From Alcaligenes aquatilis (lineage in GTDB: Bacteria > Pseudomonadota > Gammaproteobacteria > Burkholderiales > Burkholderiaceae_B), in contig NZ_CP022390.1 of NCBI RefSeq assembly GCF_003076515.1, forward strand, positions 310,001 through 374,000: a stretch of 64,000 bases of DNA, in the 5' to 3' direction. The translations under genes were made by a program, and so were the position numbers. Every line of letters starts with the position of its first letter. Within the stretch, counting starts at the first letter, position 1. The notes under the pieces are model-generated. The model ran no database searches and had not been told where the DNA came from. It saw nothing but the letters and a program-made list of their open reading frames with translations. Below are positions 51,770-62,222 of the stretch, one piece after another.

Positions 51770-51968
51770 GCGAATGAGGCAGTAAAAGCGGAGCAGACCA
51801 CAGTGTACTGGCTCTGTGTAGCCTGTGTCCGGTAGCTGAAGGCACCTTGATACGCGAGCAAACAAGTTTCACTGGACGGTAAGAGTTCAGGGGCTAAAAT
51901 CAGGGTAAATCCCGAGCCAGCCAGTGATTTTTCGGGTGTCTGCTAATTTCAGGTCCAAAGCTCATCTT

Positions 51969-53567
51969 ATGACTACATTAAGTTCCCCCTTATTAACCGA
52001 TAGAGCCCAGATGATGGGCGCCTTGGCGCGCACCACTCAGGCGGATATGGTCGTGGTGGGGGGCGGGGCAACCGGCCTGGGTGTGGCCCTGGACGCGGCC
52101 CTGCGCGGCTTGAGTGTGGTGGTGTTGGAAGCCCAGGATTTTGCCAAGGGCACATCCTCGCGGGCCACCAAGCTGGTACACGGTGGGGTGCGTTATCTGG
52201 CTCAGGGCAACGTCAGCCTGGTACGCGAGGCCTTGCGCGAACGCATGCATTTGCTCAGTAATGCGCCGCATCTGGCGCAGCGCCTGCCTTTTGTCATGCC
52301 CAGCTACAAATGCTGGGAAACCCCGTTCTATGGGGTTGGCTTGATGGCGTACGACGGTTTGGCAGGGCGGGAAGGGTTGGGCCATACCCAGTTTCTGAGC
52401 GCTTCTAAAATTCGGCAACTGTTGCCGGGCGCCCGTCAAAGTGGCTTGAAAGGCGGTGTCAAATATTGGGATGGTCAGTTTGACGATGCGCGTCTGGCTT
52501 TGGCCCTGGCCCGTACGGCAGCCTTGAATGGTGCCTTGCTGGTCAATTACTGCCCGGTTGTAGAAGTGATGCACCGCGACGGTAAGGTGTCCGGGGTGCG
52601 CTGCCAGGACGGAGAAAGTGGTCAAACCTATACGATCCAGAGTCACTGCGTGGTCAATGCCACGGGGGTGTGGGTGGATCAGGTTCGAGAACTGGATGCG
52701 CGGGAAGCCGGGCGTCAATTGCGGCCTATGGTCTCGCCCAGCCAGGGGGTGCACTTGGTGGTCGATCAGACATTTCTGCCCGGTGAACACGCTTTGCTGG
52801 TGCCGCGTACCAAGGATGGCCGAGTGCTGTTTGCCGTGCCTTGGCTGGGCAAGCTGATTCTGGGAACCACGGATACCCCCCGGGATGATGTTCCTTTGGA
52901 GCCGCGTCCTATGGCCCAGGAAGTGGATTTCATTCTGAAAGAATCTGCGAATTATCTGCAAAAAGCCCCGACTGCGCGGGACGTGCGCAGTATCTGGGTA
53001 GGCTTGCGGCCCTTGGTGCGTCCGGCTGCCGAGTCGGCTGCGGGGAAAACGCAATCGATCAGCCGGGAACACAGCATTACGGTGAGCACCAATGGTTTAT
53101 TGACGGTAACGGGTGGCAAGTGGACAACGTACCGAGCGATGGCTGAGGATGTGCTGGAACGTTGCCAGCAGTCCGGTTTGCTGGGGCCTTTGCCTGCCTG
53201 CCGGACTCAGGAACAACGCTTGGTGGGGGCTTCTTATGTAGGCGATCGGCGCTCTTTGGGGCGTACCGCTGGCCTGGATGCTTATGGCAGTGAGGCTGAT
53301 TGGGTGCAGACCTTGCCCGGAGCCGATCAAGAGCTGGCTCCAGGCCTGAGCGTCGCCATGGTGCGCTTTGCCTGCCGCTTTGAATATGCCCGTACCGTGG
53401 AAGACATGCTGGCCCGTCGTTCTCGGCTTTTGTTCCTGGATGCGCGCCTGGCGCAATCACTTGCCCCGGCGGTGGCGGCGATTATGCAAGAGGAAACGGG
53501 GCGTTCGCCCGAGCTGGATGCTTTTCTGGCGTTGGCCGAGCAATACGCCACCGTGCCGACGTGCTAG
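51969..53567 (+). CDS. glpD: Aerobic glycerol-3-phosphate dehydrogenase
   Basis: 532 residues from the ATG at 51969. FAD motif VVVGGGATGLGVALDAALRG near residue 27. The GlpD signature segment SSRATKLVHGGVRYLAQ is near 60 and GGKWTTYRAMAED near 375, with a C-terminal DAO_C domain. It oxidises glycerol 3-phosphate to dihydroxyacetone phosphate at the inner membrane and reduces quinone. A TAAAAT at 51895-51900 could be its -10 element. It works with divergent glpK. Confidence 0.95.
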   Translation: MTTLSSPLLTDRAQMMGALARTTQADMVVVGGGATGLGVALDAALRGLSVVVLEAQDFAKGTSSRATKLVHGGVRYLAQGNVSLVREALRERMHLLSNAPHLAQRLPFVMPSYKCWETPFYGVGLMAYDGLAGREGLGHTQFLSASKIRQLLPGARQSGLKGGVKYWDGQFDDARLALALARTAALNGALLVNYCPVVEVMHRDGKVSGVRCQDGESGQTYTIQSHCVVNATGVWVDQVRELDAREAGRQLRPMVSPSQGVHLVVDQTFLPGEHALLVPRTKDGRVLFAVPWLGKLILGTTDTPRDDVPLEPRPMAQEVDFILKESANYLQKAPTARDVRSIWVGLRPLVRPAAESAAGKTQSISREHSITVSTNGLLTVTGGKWTTYRAMAEDVLERCQQSGLLGPLPACRTQEQRLVGASYVGDRRSLGRTAGLDAYGSEADWVQTLPGADQELAPGLSVAMVRFACRFEYARTVEDMLARRSRLLFLDARLAQSLAPAVAAIMQEETGRSPELDAFLALAEQYATVPTC

Positions 53568-53581
53568 CCGCATCGCAATAA

Positions 53582-53611
53582 AAAAGGGGCCCACTCATCA
53601 TGGGCCCTTTT
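53582..53611 (+). terminator. Rho-independent terminator of glpD
   Basis: AAAAGGGGCCCA and TGGGCCCTTTT pair around a 7-base loop with one bulged G, giving a T-run at the end. It lies 14 bp after the glpD stop and just before the converging NlpC/P60 gene. Confidence 0.85.
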
Positions 53612-53693
53612 GTTATTTGTGCTCAATGGAACAGGGTCTTGTCATACAGGCTCATGTTCCATTCAATCCCGATACTGCAGGCTTGTCGATGAA

Positions 53694-54191
53694 TCAATCA
53701 AAGAATGTGCGAGCCGTTTCAAAGCGTTTGGCGAAATAGGGATTATCCAAAGAATCAATTCGTACGCGCCCACCACTGGAGGGCGCATTGATGAACTGTT
53801 GCTTGCCTATATAGATACCGACATGCGAGTTGGGCGTGCCCAGTGTATTAAAAAACACCAGATCGCCAGGGCGTAGCTGCGAGCGGCTGACGCGCCGCGC
53901 CGCGCCGGCCTGATCGCTGGTACGACGCGGAACAGGGGAGCTGGATTCCTGACTGAATACATAATGCACCAGCCCACTGCAATCAAAGCCGGTAGATGGT
54001 TTGTGCCCGCCGTAGCGATACGGGGTATCCAGCAGGCTCAAGGCGGATAGGACCACGGCGGAACGCCGTTGCTCATCAAGCTCAAAGGTATGGGTAGTTG
54101 GAGGGCGTGAAGAAGGGGTATGTGCGCAAGCCGCCAGAAGCAGAGTCAGGCACAGGGTAAGCAGACGTTGCGTAAAAGCAGCAGGAATCAT
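53694..54191 (-). CDS. NlpC/P60 family lipoprotein (murein endopeptidase-like)
   Basis: 165 residues. The lipobox LLAAC22 follows a hydrophobic signal, so it is probably an outer-membrane-anchored lipoprotein. The NlpC/P60 domain covers about 45-160: nucleophile Cys71 (GFDCSGLV), His123 (NSHVGIYIG), and Asn135 in QFINAPSSG, where MepS (Spr) has a third His. Asn is tolerated in some members. It probably cleaves peptide cross-links of murein. Monocistronic. Confidence 0.88.
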   Translation of the reverse strand: MIPAAFTQRLLTLCLTLLLAACAHTPSSRPPTTHTFELDEQRRSAVVLSALSLLDTPYRYGGHKPSTGFDCSGLVHYVFSQESSSPVPRRTSDQAGAARRVSRSQLRPGDLVFFNTLGTPNSHVGIYIGKQQFINAPSSGGRVRIDSLDNPYFAKRFETARTFFD

Positions 54192-54626
54192 GGGCTGTTA
54201 CAAAACGGATGTGGGGTTGGCGGCACAAACGCTTATCGGAAGAATATCCGATATTTCGTCGATTTTCAGGCAGAGCCTAAGCGGGATCGACGAAATAGTC
54301 ATGAATTAATGATTAATACATGCAACAAAACACATTTTTGATACAAGCGTTTTGATTTTTGTCATGTTACATCTAGTTTATATATACAACATTAAGTGAG
54401 CATCTGATAATATTCTGCTGTGTCTTGATACGTTTATTGCATATATCCGACGTTTTCCATGTTTTTAGAGTATTCATGGACAGTTTGTGTCGATAGCGTT
54501 GATAATGTAAAAAATGTATCTATGCAATATATTGCAAGGCATGATACATATTTATGTAACTTTATATGTTTTAAATATGTTTCGTTACAGAACTAGCTGA
54601 TTAACAGTTTTACAAGGATGGCTGAC
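54192..54626. promoter_or_regulatory. AT-rich control region upstream of flhDC
   Basis: 435 bp with a marked drop in GC compared with the genes around it, especially 54330-54610. It must contain the flhDC promoter(s), as master flagellar operons usually have long, many-input regulatory regions. A nested palindrome at 54514-54549 is listed separately. No gene is visible. Confidence 0.65.
54514..54549. promoter_or_regulatory. Nested inverted repeat upstream of flhD
   Basis: The 14-bp perfect palindrome TGCAATATATTGCA (54523-54536) is enclosed by a second pair ATGTATC (54514-54520) and GATACAT (54543-54549). It is centred about 97 bp before the flhD ATG. It could be a binding site for a dimeric regulator; identity unknown. 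Confidence 0.5.
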
Positions 54627-54953
54627 ATGCCCGTATCGGAAAATTCGCTGCTGAATGATATTCAGGAAGTCAATTTGTCGTACTTGTTACTCGCACAACG
54701 TTTGCTGCGGGAGAATTTTTCGGCAGGTATGTTCCGTTTGGGCTTTGACTCCGATGTGGCAGAGACTTTGCTGCGTCTGTCACCTGCTCAATTGGTCAAA
54801 CTGGCCAGCTCCAGTTCGTTGATTTGCGGTTTCCGTTTCAACGATTACGACCTGCTTACCACCTTGACGCAGGATGTGCTCGGAGGGGTATTGCAGCAGG
54901 CCCACTCCACCATTCTTCTGTCCCAACGCGCGACGGCAGAGCAAGCCGGTTAA
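54627..54953 (+). CDS. flhD: Flagellar transcriptional regulator FlhD
   Basis: 108 residues from the ATG at 54627. FlhD start: [24 protein letters not shown], then the helix block [20 protein letters not shown] with the conserved Cys region used in the FlhD dimer disulfide. An ATG nine bases earlier (54618) is in frame but has AAGG directly against it, while the ATG at 54627 has a better distance. With FlhC it forms the D4C2 activator of flagellar class II promoters. Confidence 0.93.
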   Translation: MPVSENSLLNDIQEVNLSYLLLAQRLLRENFSAGMFRLGFDSDVAETLLRLSPAQLVKLASSSSLICGFRFNDYDLLTTLTQDVLGGVLQQAHSTILLSQRATAEQAG

Positions 54954-54983
54954 ACCCGCTGCGAACTTATTACATCAAGAACT

Positions 54984-55634
54984 ATGGCTATAAAAAGCGT
55001 CGCCAAAGAAGCCCAGGAAATTGGGCTGGCTTCCGACATGATTGAGCTGGGGGCGCGCTTGCAGGTTTTGCAAGCAGAAACATCATTGAGCTATGACCGG
55101 CTGGCCCGTTTATACCGCGAAGTCAAAGGCTGCTCGCCGCCTAAAGGCATGCTCCCTTTTTCTGTCGACTGGTTCATGACCTGGCTGCCCAATATCCACT
55201 CCAGTCTTTTCTTCAGTATTTACCAGTTCATGGCTGTGCATACGCCTTGCGACAAAAGTCGTGCGCTGGTTGAGGCCTATCGTTTGTACCTGGAGCAATC
55301 CTCGGCCGGGCGCTCGGAGCTCGAGCCAGATGAAGAGCCTGTGCTCAGTTTTACCCGTGCGTGGATGCTGTTGCGCTTTTTTGATAGTGGCTTGCTGCAA
55401 CTGTCCCAATGCGAACGCTGCAAAGGGGGCTTTGTGGCCCATGCGCACGACCCTGACGCGGGCTTTATTTGTGCCATTTGCCGTCCGCCCCCACGGGCAG
55501 GCAAGACGCGTGCCAGCAAGGCGCGCAGCGCCTCTACGTCTCCTGCTAGCAAAAGCCGAAAATCGGAGCCTGTCAGGCAGTCGCAATCCAGAGCCCCGGG
55601 GCATGTCAACGTCCAGGTAGACGTGCCCGTTTAA
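54984..55634 (+). CDS. flhC: Flagellar transcriptional regulator FlhC
   Basis: 216 residues, about 24 longer than the E. coli protein because of a basic, Ser/Arg-rich tail after residue 172. The zinc-binding cysteines are Cys143-x2-Cys146 (CERC) and Cys163-x2-Cys166 (CAIC), the same spacing as in E. coli FlhC. FlhC gives DNA-binding specificity to the FlhD4C2 complex. It starts 30 bp after flhD and has a weak ribosome site. Confidence 0.94.
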   Translation: MAIKSVAKEAQEIGLASDMIELGARLQVLQAETSLSYDRLARLYREVKGCSPPKGMLPFSVDWFMTWLPNIHSSLFFSIYQFMAVHTPCDKSRALVEAYRLYLEQSSAGRSELEPDEEPVLSFTRAWMLLRFFDSGLLQLSQCERCKGGFVAHAHDPDAGFICAICRPPPRAGKTRASKARSASTSPASKSRKSEPVRQSQSRAPGHVNVQVDVPV

Positions 55635-55827
55635 CAAGAGCTTTTGTATCGTCAGTGTGCAGCAAAGCCGGATGGATGCTGGTTTTTGATGTGGATCTGA
55701 TAAGAATCTGAACGTGTCAAGGCAACTGGAAGCGTCGATCTAGGCTGGAAAAAGGCCATTAACGCGTCGTTTTAGCCCGGTTGCTTGCCGCCATCATTAG
55801 CAGCGTGTATTTGAAGAAGGCGTATCC

Positions 55828-56703
55828 GTGCTTATCATCCTTGGATATATCATTGTTTTCGTTTCCGTTTTCGGGAGCTTTGTGGGGCTGGGTGGGCATC
55901 TGGGTGCGCTCTACCAGCCTTTTGAGTTATTGCTGATTGGTGGCGCGGCCCTTGGGGCCTACTTTGCGTCCAACAGCGGTAAGTCCATCAAGCTGCTGGC
56001 CAGAGCCTTGCCGACCGCCTTTCGCAGTAGCCCCTACAACAAGCAGTTATACATGCAACTGATGGGCATGCTGTCGGTGCTGCTGAACAAGGCACGGCGC
56101 GATGGCATGATGTCTATCGAGGCCGATATCGAAAATCCTCAGCAAAGTCCTATCTTTTCCGATTACCCCAATGTGGTGAAGGATCCGGTTCTGATGAACT
56201 TTGTGTCCGACTACTTGCGTTTGATGATCAGCGGCAATATGAGCTCGTTTGAAATTGAAACGCTGATGGATCAGGACATTGAAACCCACGAGCATGAGCT
56301 GAATGTGCCAGCGCGCGCCTTGCGTGAAGTGGCTGATGCCTTGCCCGCTTTCGGGATTGTGGCGGCGGTGCTGGGGGTGGTGAAAGCCCTGGCTTCGGTT
56401 GACCAGCCGCCCGCCGTGCTGGCTGATCTGATTTCCAAGGCCATGGTGGGGACCTTTCTGGGTATTTTGATGGCCTACGGTTTTGTCGCGCCACTGGCCG
56501 CAACGATCGAGCGCCGTACGTCGGACTCGGTCAAGGTTCTGGAATGCATCAAGGTGACCTTGCTGGCCAACCTGAATGGCTACCCTCCCCAACTGGCGGT
56601 GGAGTTTGGCCGTAAAGTGCTGTTTTCCTCCGATCGCCCCTCGTTCCAGGAACTGGAGGAGCATGTGCGTCAGGCCCGCTCGGGTGCTGGTCGCAAAGCG
56701 TAA
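55828..56703 (+). CDS. motA: Flagellar motor stator protein MotA
   Basis: 291 residues. Four membrane helices: two at the N-terminus (LIILGYIIVFVSVFGSFVGLG, then LLIGGAALGAYFAS), a large cytoplasmic loop, and two at 165-225 containing LPAFGIVAAVLGVVKALASVD, the proton-path region. The start is GTG with GAAGAAGG 7 bases upstream. It forms the stator with MotB. A gap of 193 bp after flhC may contain its own promoter. Confidence 0.95.
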   Translation: MLIILGYIIVFVSVFGSFVGLGGHLGALYQPFELLLIGGAALGAYFASNSGKSIKLLARALPTAFRSSPYNKQLYMQLMGMLSVLLNKARRDGMMSIEADIENPQQSPIFSDYPNVVKDPVLMNFVSDYLRLMISGNMSSFEIETLMDQDIETHEHELNVPARALREVADALPAFGIVAAVLGVVKALASVDQPPAVLADLISKAMVGTFLGILMAYGFVAPLAATIERRTSDSVKVLECIKVTLLANLNGYPPQLAVEFGRKVLFSSDRPSFQELEEHVRQARSGAGRKA

Positions 56704-56715
56704 GCGGATGCGCTC

Positions 56716-57654
56716 ATGAGCAATCATAAGGATCGCGTGGTCATCCGTCGCAAGAAGATGGCCCATGCCGAGCACCATGGTGGTAGCTGGAAAATTGCCT
56801 ATGCCGATTTCATGACGGCAATGATGGCTTTTTTTCTGGTGATGTGGATTCTTTCTCTGGTTCCCAAGCAGGACTTGAAGGAAATCGCCGATTACTTTCG
56901 CATGCCCTTGATGGATGCCGTCTCTGGTGGCCATCAGTCAGACTATTCACGCAGTGTCATCCCGGGTGGTCAGCCCAGTCTGGTTCCCAATCCTCATCCT
57001 GGTGTCAGCAACAACCAGGCCGCCGACGACCGTCAGGACGTCGAGCGTCTGGAGGATTTGAAATCAGCGCTGGAGGAGTTGATTCGTATTGATCCCGTCC
57101 TGAAAGAGTTCCGTCCGCAGTTGTTGCTGGACATGACCCAGGACGGTTTGCGTATTCAGATTATTGACCGTCAAAGCCGCCCCATGTTCTCTACGGGCAG
57201 TGCCCAGGTGCAACTTTACATGCGGGCCATTTTGCGCTCGCTAAGTTCCCCCTTGAACGAGATGCCTAACCGGATTCTGATTTCCGGTCACACCGATTCG
57301 CTGCAGTACGCCAGCGGCGAGCGTTTGTACAGTAACTGGGAGTTGTCCGCCGACCGTGCCAATGCCGCTCGACAGGAACTGGTGGCCGGCGGCCTGGCCG
57401 AGGCCAAAGTCAAGCAGGTGGTGGGTTTGGCCGATAGTGTAAGTCTGGTTAAAGATAACCCGGCTGCAGCCGTAAATCGACGTATCAGCCTGCTCGTGCT
57501 CAATAGCCGGGCGGAACGACGCATGGATGAGCAGGCCGCAAGCGGTTCGGAAGAGTTTGATTTGCGCGAAGCCATGCAGGAGACCGAGGGACCCATCAGT
57601 ATTCATATTCCCGGTCTGCCTGAAATGCCTTCTGCCTTGCCAATGGTGCCTTAA
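56716..57654 (+). CDS. motB: Flagellar motor stator protein MotB
   Basis: 312 residues. One membrane helix near the N-terminus with the proton-accepting Asp in IAYADFMTAMMAFFLVMW, then a periplasmic OmpA-like peptidoglycan-binding domain at about 145-270 (ILISGHTDSLQYA, NWELSADRANAARQEL, NRRISLLVL). It anchors the stator to the cell wall. It starts 12 bp after motA. Confidence 0.95.
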   Translation: MSNHKDRVVIRRKKMAHAEHHGGSWKIAYADFMTAMMAFFLVMWILSLVPKQDLKEIADYFRMPLMDAVSGGHQSDYSRSVIPGGQPSLVPNPHPGVSNNQAADDRQDVERLEDLKSALEELIRIDPVLKEFRPQLLLDMTQDGLRIQIIDRQSRPMFSTGSAQVQLYMRAILRSLSSPLNEMPNRILISGHTDSLQYASGERLYSNWELSADRANAARQELVAGGLAEAKVKQVVGLADSVSLVKDNPAAAVNRRISLLVLNSRAERRMDEQAASGSEEFDLREAMQETEGPISIHIPGLPEMPSALPMVP

Positions 57655-57740
57655 GGCCTGTTAATAGGCCCGATGGCCTACGCGATTGGGCTGTGCTTTT
57701 TGTTTTGTTGTTCTAAGCCATAACCAGGAAGGAAGTGTTC

Positions 57741-59837
57741 ATGAGCTCCGGCGTAGATCTGAGTCAGTTTTACGAAACCTTTTTCGATGAAGCCGATGAG
57801 TTGCTGGCGGACATGGAGCGCTTGCTGCTGGAGCTGGATCTGGACGAGCCTGATCGCGATCAGCTCAATGCCATCTTCCGGGCCGCGCACTCAATCAAGG
57901 GTGGTGCTGGCACGTTTGGTTGCTTCGGTCAGCTGGCTGAAACCACCCACTTACTCGAAAATCTGCTCGATCTGGTCCGTAATGGCGAAATGCAATTGCG
58001 CAAGGACATGATTGACCTCTTTCTGGAAACCAAGGACGTGCTAACCGGACAAGTCAATGCCTACCGCGAGGAACAGGAGCCTGACGAGGAAGCCTACACC
58101 CGCATCTGCGCGCAACTGAGGCAATTGGCCCTGGAACAAAAGGGCATTTTGGCAACCGATACGAAAGGCACCGAAGCGATTTTGCAGGCCGAGCCTGAAC
58201 CGGAACCCGAACCGGCTGCCGATACAACCGGCCTGCCGCTGCGGGTGTCCATGGGACCGGTGTCGGATAAAGATGCCCAGGCTTTGCAACAGGAAATGGA
58301 GTTGATGGGCACCATCGTCCATCAGACACGCGAGGGTGACCGCCTGGATATCTGGGTGGAAACCACGGGTTCGGCTGACGATATTCTGGCTGTGTGCTGC
58401 TTTATTTTGAATGCCGATCAGGTGTCGGTAAAACCGGCCGCTGTGCCGGGACAAGCCGCTGCACCTGCTCAGGCTTCAGAGGCGACCGTGGCTGCTGTGA
58501 GTACCGAGGCTGCCGAGCCTCCCGTGACAGCACAAGCGACTGCTGCGCCAGTTCCGCCAGTTGCTGCGGCTGCCGAACCTGAGAAAACCCAGGCGGTTGT
58601 GCCTGCTGCCACGGCCAAAGCAGCAGAAAAACCGGCCAAGGCTGCCGCTCCCAAAGAGTCCGGCACTATCCGTGTCGGTGTGGAGAAAGTGGATCAAATC
58701 ATCAACCTGGTGGGCGAGCTGGTCATTACCCAAGCCATGTTGGTGCAAACGGCCTCGACGCTGGATCCAGTCGTCCATGATCGTTTGCTCAACGGTATTG
58801 AGCAACTGGAACGCAATGCACGTGATTTGCAAGAGTCCGTGATGTCCATCCGCATGATGCCCATGGACTATGTGTTCAGCCGCTTCCCGCGTGTGGTGCG
58901 TGAAAGCGCCGCGCGCATGAACAAGAAAATTCGTTTGGTTACCAAAGGGCAGGCCACCGAGCTGGACAAGAGCCTGATCGAACGCATTATTGACCCGCTA
59001 ACCCACCTGGTGCGCAACAGTATCGACCACGGCATTGAAATGCCTGAGGATCGTCTGGCTGTGGGCAAGGAAGAAGAGGGCGTGCTGACCTTGTCGGCCC
59101 AGCATCAGGGTGGCCACATCATTATCGAGGTGGTGGACGATGGCGCTGGTCTGAACCGCGAACGCATTCTGAAAAAAGCCATGTCCTCGGGCTTGCCAGT
59201 GACCGATACCATGCCGGACGATGAGGTCTGGCAACTGATTTTTGCACCGGGCTTTTCTACGGCCGAGAAAGTGACGGAAATTTCCGGGCGTGGCGTGGGT
59301 ATGGACGTGGTGCGACGCAATATTCAAAGCATGGGTGGTCACGTGCAACTGTACTCACGTGCGGGTCAGGGCACCACCACCCGTATTGTCCTGCCCCTGA
59401 CCCTGGCCATTTTGGATGGCATGTCGGTGCAGGTAGGCAATGAGGTCTTTATCTTGCCGTTGGCCCACGTGACCGAATCCATGCAGCCCACCGAAGAGCA
59501 GTTGCGCCGTGTATCCGATACCGATCACGTGATGTTTGTGCGCGGCGAGTATCTGCCCCTGATTTCCCTGCGGGATATTTTCTCGGTTGAAGAGGCCGAG
59601 AAAGATGTGACCCGCGCAATTGCCGTTATCTTGCAGGCCGAAGACATGCGCTTTGCCTTGCTGGTCGATCACCTGATTGGTCAGCATCAAGTCGTGGTCA
59701 AGAACCTGGAAGCCAACTACCGAAAAATTCCGGGTATTTCTGCTGCCACCATTTTGGGCGATGGCAGCGTAGCCCTGATTGTTGATGTTTTTGCCTTGCA
59801 ACGTCTGGCGCGTGACCCCGCCTCGACGTGGGCCTGA
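57741..59837 (+). CDS. cheA: Chemotaxis histidine kinase CheA
   Basis: 698 residues from the ATG at 57741, which has AGGAAGGAAG close upstream; a GTG two codons earlier is part of that site. Domains: Hpt with phospho-acceptor His50 ([14 protein letters not shown]), a P2-like region, a long Ala/Pro-rich linker at about 230-310, dimerisation (P3), HATPase with [15 protein letters not shown] and GRGVGMDVV, and a C-terminal CheW-like domain. It phosphorylates CheY and CheB under receptor control. Confidence 0.96.
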   Translation: MSSGVDLSQFYETFFDEADELLADMERLLLELDLDEPDRDQLNAIFRAAHSIKGGAGTFGCFGQLAETTHLLENLLDLVRNGEMQLRKDMIDLFLETKDVLTGQVNAYREEQEPDEEAYTRICAQLRQLALEQKGILATDTKGTEAILQAEPEPEPEPAADTTGLPLRVSMGPVSDKDAQALQQEMELMGTIVHQTREGDRLDIWVETTGSADDILAVCCFILNADQVSVKPAAVPGQAAAPAQASEATVAAVSTEAAEPPVTAQATAAPVPPVAAAAEPEKTQAVVPAATAKAAEKPAKAAAPKESGTIRVGVEKVDQIINLVGELVITQAMLVQTASTLDPVVHDRLLNGIEQLERNARDLQESVMSIRMMPMDYVFSRFPRVVRESAARMNKKIRLVTKGQATELDKSLIERIIDPLTHLVRNSIDHGIEMPEDRLAVGKEEEGVLTLSAQHQGGHIIIEVVDDGAGLNRERILKKAMSSGLPVTDTMPDDEVWQLIFAPGFSTAEKVTEISGRGVGMDVVRRNIQSMGGHVQLYSRAGQGTTTRIVLPLTLAILDGMSVQVGNEVFILPLAHVTESMQPTEEQLRRVSDTDHVMFVRGEYLPLISLRDIFSVEEAEKDVTRAIAVILQAEDMRFALLVDHLIGQHQVVVKNLEANYRKIPGISAATILGDGSVALIVDVFALQRLARDPASTWA

Positions 59838-59853
59838 TTATTCGGAGATCTTT

Positions 59854-60354
59854 ATGTCCAACGACTTTACTTCCCACTCCGAAGCTGCCGAGGCTGGCGG
59901 CAAGGAGTATCTGGTATTTACTCTGGGCGACCAGGAATACGGCATCGATATTCTGAAAGTTCAGGAGATCCGGGGCTACGACTCCCAGACCGTAACCCGC
60001 ATTGCCAACGTACCCAACTTCATCAAGGGTGTCACCAATCTGCGCGGCGTGATTGTGCCGATCGCGGACTTGCGGGTGCGCTTTAACATGGAGCGGGTGG
60101 AGTACGACCACCAGACCGTGGTGGTGATTCTGAATCTGCGCGACCGTGTGGTCGGTGTGGTGGTCGATGGTGTGTCGGACGTGCTGGTTTTGCAGTCGTC
60201 CCAGATCAGCGCCGCCCCCAGCTTTGGCACGGCGTTCTCGACCGAATACCTGACCGGGATCGGTACGCTGGGTGAACGTATGCTGATTTTGGTGGATATT
60301 GAAAAATTGATGACCAGCGAAGAGATGGCGCTGGTCGATAGCGCAGTGGCCTGA
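59854..60354 (+). CDS. cheW: Chemotaxis coupling protein CheW
   Basis: 166 residues. The SH3-like CheW fold is recognised by [25 protein letters not shown] near residue 20 and [20 protein letters not shown] near 60. The ATG at 59854 has GGAG 7 bases upstream; an earlier in-frame start inside cheA is not used. It links CheA to chemoreceptors. It starts 16 bp after cheA. Confidence 0.96.
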   Translation: MSNDFTSHSEAAEAGGKEYLVFTLGDQEYGIDILKVQEIRGYDSQTVTRIANVPNFIKGVTNLRGVIVPIADLRVRFNMERVEYDHQTVVVILNLRDRVVGVVVDGVSDVLVLQSSQISAAPSFGTAFSTEYLTGIGTLGERMLILVDIEKLMTSEEMALVDSAVA

Positions 60355-60481
60355 TCGCCCGAGTCTGCAAAGACTGGCAAAGCGGGGACCTGTTTACCGG
60401 GTCCTTTAAGGAATGTTCGGGTCGGGGGAGGCGTCACAAGCGCCTCTGATGTTCGGATCTACTCTAGACAAGGTGCTTGCA

Positions 60482-62218
60482 ATGCTGGATGGATTACGTT
60501 TGGCCAATCTGAAGGTGCGGACCAGTCTGATTCTGGTACTGGTGTTTTTTTTAGTCATGCTGGTGGCAGGTGCTGCGTTGGGGATTTTGTCCCTGCGCGC
60601 CAATAACGGTGCGCTGCAAAGCATCGTGGTCAACCAGCGAGTAGGCTCGGCCATGTATCAGGCCATTGAGAGCTACAAAGAGACCCAAACCCTGATTGGA
60701 CGAGCGGCTATCAGCTATGTGGTCAGCAACGATCTGCAAAATCAGGACCTGATGGCCGAGTGGAGCGACGTTGCTCCCAAAACCTCGGCAATCAGCTCGG
60801 CGACCCAGGATGCCCTGGAGGCAACACGCAAGCAGTTCGAGCTGGCGCAGGAAGCATTTTTTGAGTATCAGGGCATTGCCACGCAACTGGAAGGCACCAA
60901 CGACTATTATCAGCGCGTGGATGCCGCCTTCATGTCCTTGATGCAAGGTGGGGTGCTGCCCTTGATTGCCTATCTGGAGCAGGGCGATATCGCTGGTTTT
61001 CGTGGCTATGTGGCCACCACGACCAAGTTTTTGGAAGAAGATCTCTATAGCGCCTTGAATTCCTTGCAGCAAGCTCAGCAGCGCTCTATCGATGAGCAGT
61101 ACCAGAAAGAAAACGAGCAGTACAACATGGTGGTCCGTCTGGTGGGGCTGGCGATGGTGTTTTGCCTGTTTATCTCCTTGGCGGTGTATGTGTTCCTGAA
61201 CCGCATGGTGCTGCGTCCCTTGCGTCAGGCGGGTGCACATTTTGATCGCATTGCCAGCGGCGATTTGACCCAGCGTGTGGAAGTGAAGTCCACCAATGAA
61301 ATCGGTGTGCTGTATGACGCCGTACGACGCATGCAAAACAGTTTGCAGTCCATGGTGCATACCGTGCGTCAGGGGGTGGAAGAAATTACGTTTGGCTCGC
61401 GTGAAATCTATGTGGGCAATACGGATTTGAGCAGCCGCACGGAAGAACAGGCGGCCTCCTTGCAGCAAACTGCGGCCAGCATGGAGCAGTTGGCCAGCAC
61501 CGTACGTCAGAACTCGGACAATGCCCAGCAAGCGGATCAGGTCGCCAAGAGTGCGTCGGATGTGGCGCTGCGTGGCGGACAGGCGGTCTCGACTGTGGTG
61601 CAGACCATGGAAGACTTGTCGGCCAGTTCGGGACAAATTGCCCAGATTGTAAATGTCATTGATGGTATTGCCTTCCAGACCAATATTCTGGCCTTGAACG
61701 CGGCGGTAGAGGCGGCCCGGGCAGGGGAGCAGGGCAAGGGCTTTGCCGTGGTGGCCGGCGAAGTTCGCAGCCTGGCTCAGCGCAGCGCGCAAGCGGCCCG
61801 TGAGATCAAGGGTTTGATCGAGCAGTCGTTGGCCAAAGTTAAAGAAGGAACCCGTCAGGTCGATGAGGCGGGCAAAGTGGTTATGGAGGTGGTCAGTTCG
61901 GTACAGAGTGTGACCACTATCATGGCGGAAATTTCGTCAGCCTCGAACGAACAGTCAGAAGGAATTGAGCAGGTTAACCGGGCAGTTGCACAAATGGATG
62001 TGGTTGTGCAGCAAAATGCGGCCTTGGTCGAGCAGGCAACCGCAGCAGCGGGCTCCTTGCAGGATCAGGCAACCCGTCTGTCCGACGCGGTGTCGGCGTT
62101 CAAAGTGAGCGCACAAGACATTATCGATGATCCGTATGAGGCGCCCGAGCCGGAGCGATTGCGTTCCGGCGAGCGTCTGTCGACGGGGCCTTTTAGCGGG
62201 ACCTTGGCCAGCCTGTAG
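60482..62218 (+). CDS. Methyl-accepting chemotaxis protein (Tar/Tsr type)
   Basis: 578 residues from the ATG at 60482 (AGGT 7 bases upstream); longer starts at 60413 and 60449 lack conserved sequence. TM1 ([19 protein letters not shown]), a periplasmic four-helix-bundle sensor of about 150 residues, TM2 near 210, HAMP, and a signalling coiled coil with the hairpin tip [21 protein letters not shown]. The extreme C-terminus (SGTLASL) lacks the NWETF pentapeptide that recruits CheR and CheB in enteric high-abundance receptors. Ligand unknown. Confidence 0.93.
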   Translation: MLDGLRLANLKVRTSLILVLVFFLVMLVAGAALGILSLRANNGALQSIVVNQRVGSAMYQAIESYKETQTLIGRAAISYVVSNDLQNQDLMAEWSDVAPKTSAISSATQDALEATRKQFELAQEAFFEYQGIATQLEGTNDYYQRVDAAFMSLMQGGVLPLIAYLEQGDIAGFRGYVATTTKFLEEDLYSALNSLQQAQQRSIDEQYQKENEQYNMVVRLVGLAMVFCLFISLAVYVFLNRMVLRPLRQAGAHFDRIASGDLTQRVEVKSTNEIGVLYDAVRRMQNSLQSMVHTVRQGVEEITFGSREIYVGNTDLSSRTEEQAASLQQTAASMEQLASTVRQNSDNAQQADQVAKSASDVALRGGQAVSTVVQTMEDLSASSGQIAQIVNVIDGIAFQTNILALNAAVEAARAGEQGKGFAVVAGEVRSLAQRSAQAAREIKGLIEQSLAKVKEGTRQVDEAGKVVMEVVSSVQSVTTIMAEISSASNEQSEGIEQVNRAVAQMDVVVQQNAALVEQATAAAGSLQDQATRLSDAVSAFKVSAQDIIDDPYEAPEPERLRSGERLSTGPFSGTLASL

Positions 62219-62222
62219 TTAT

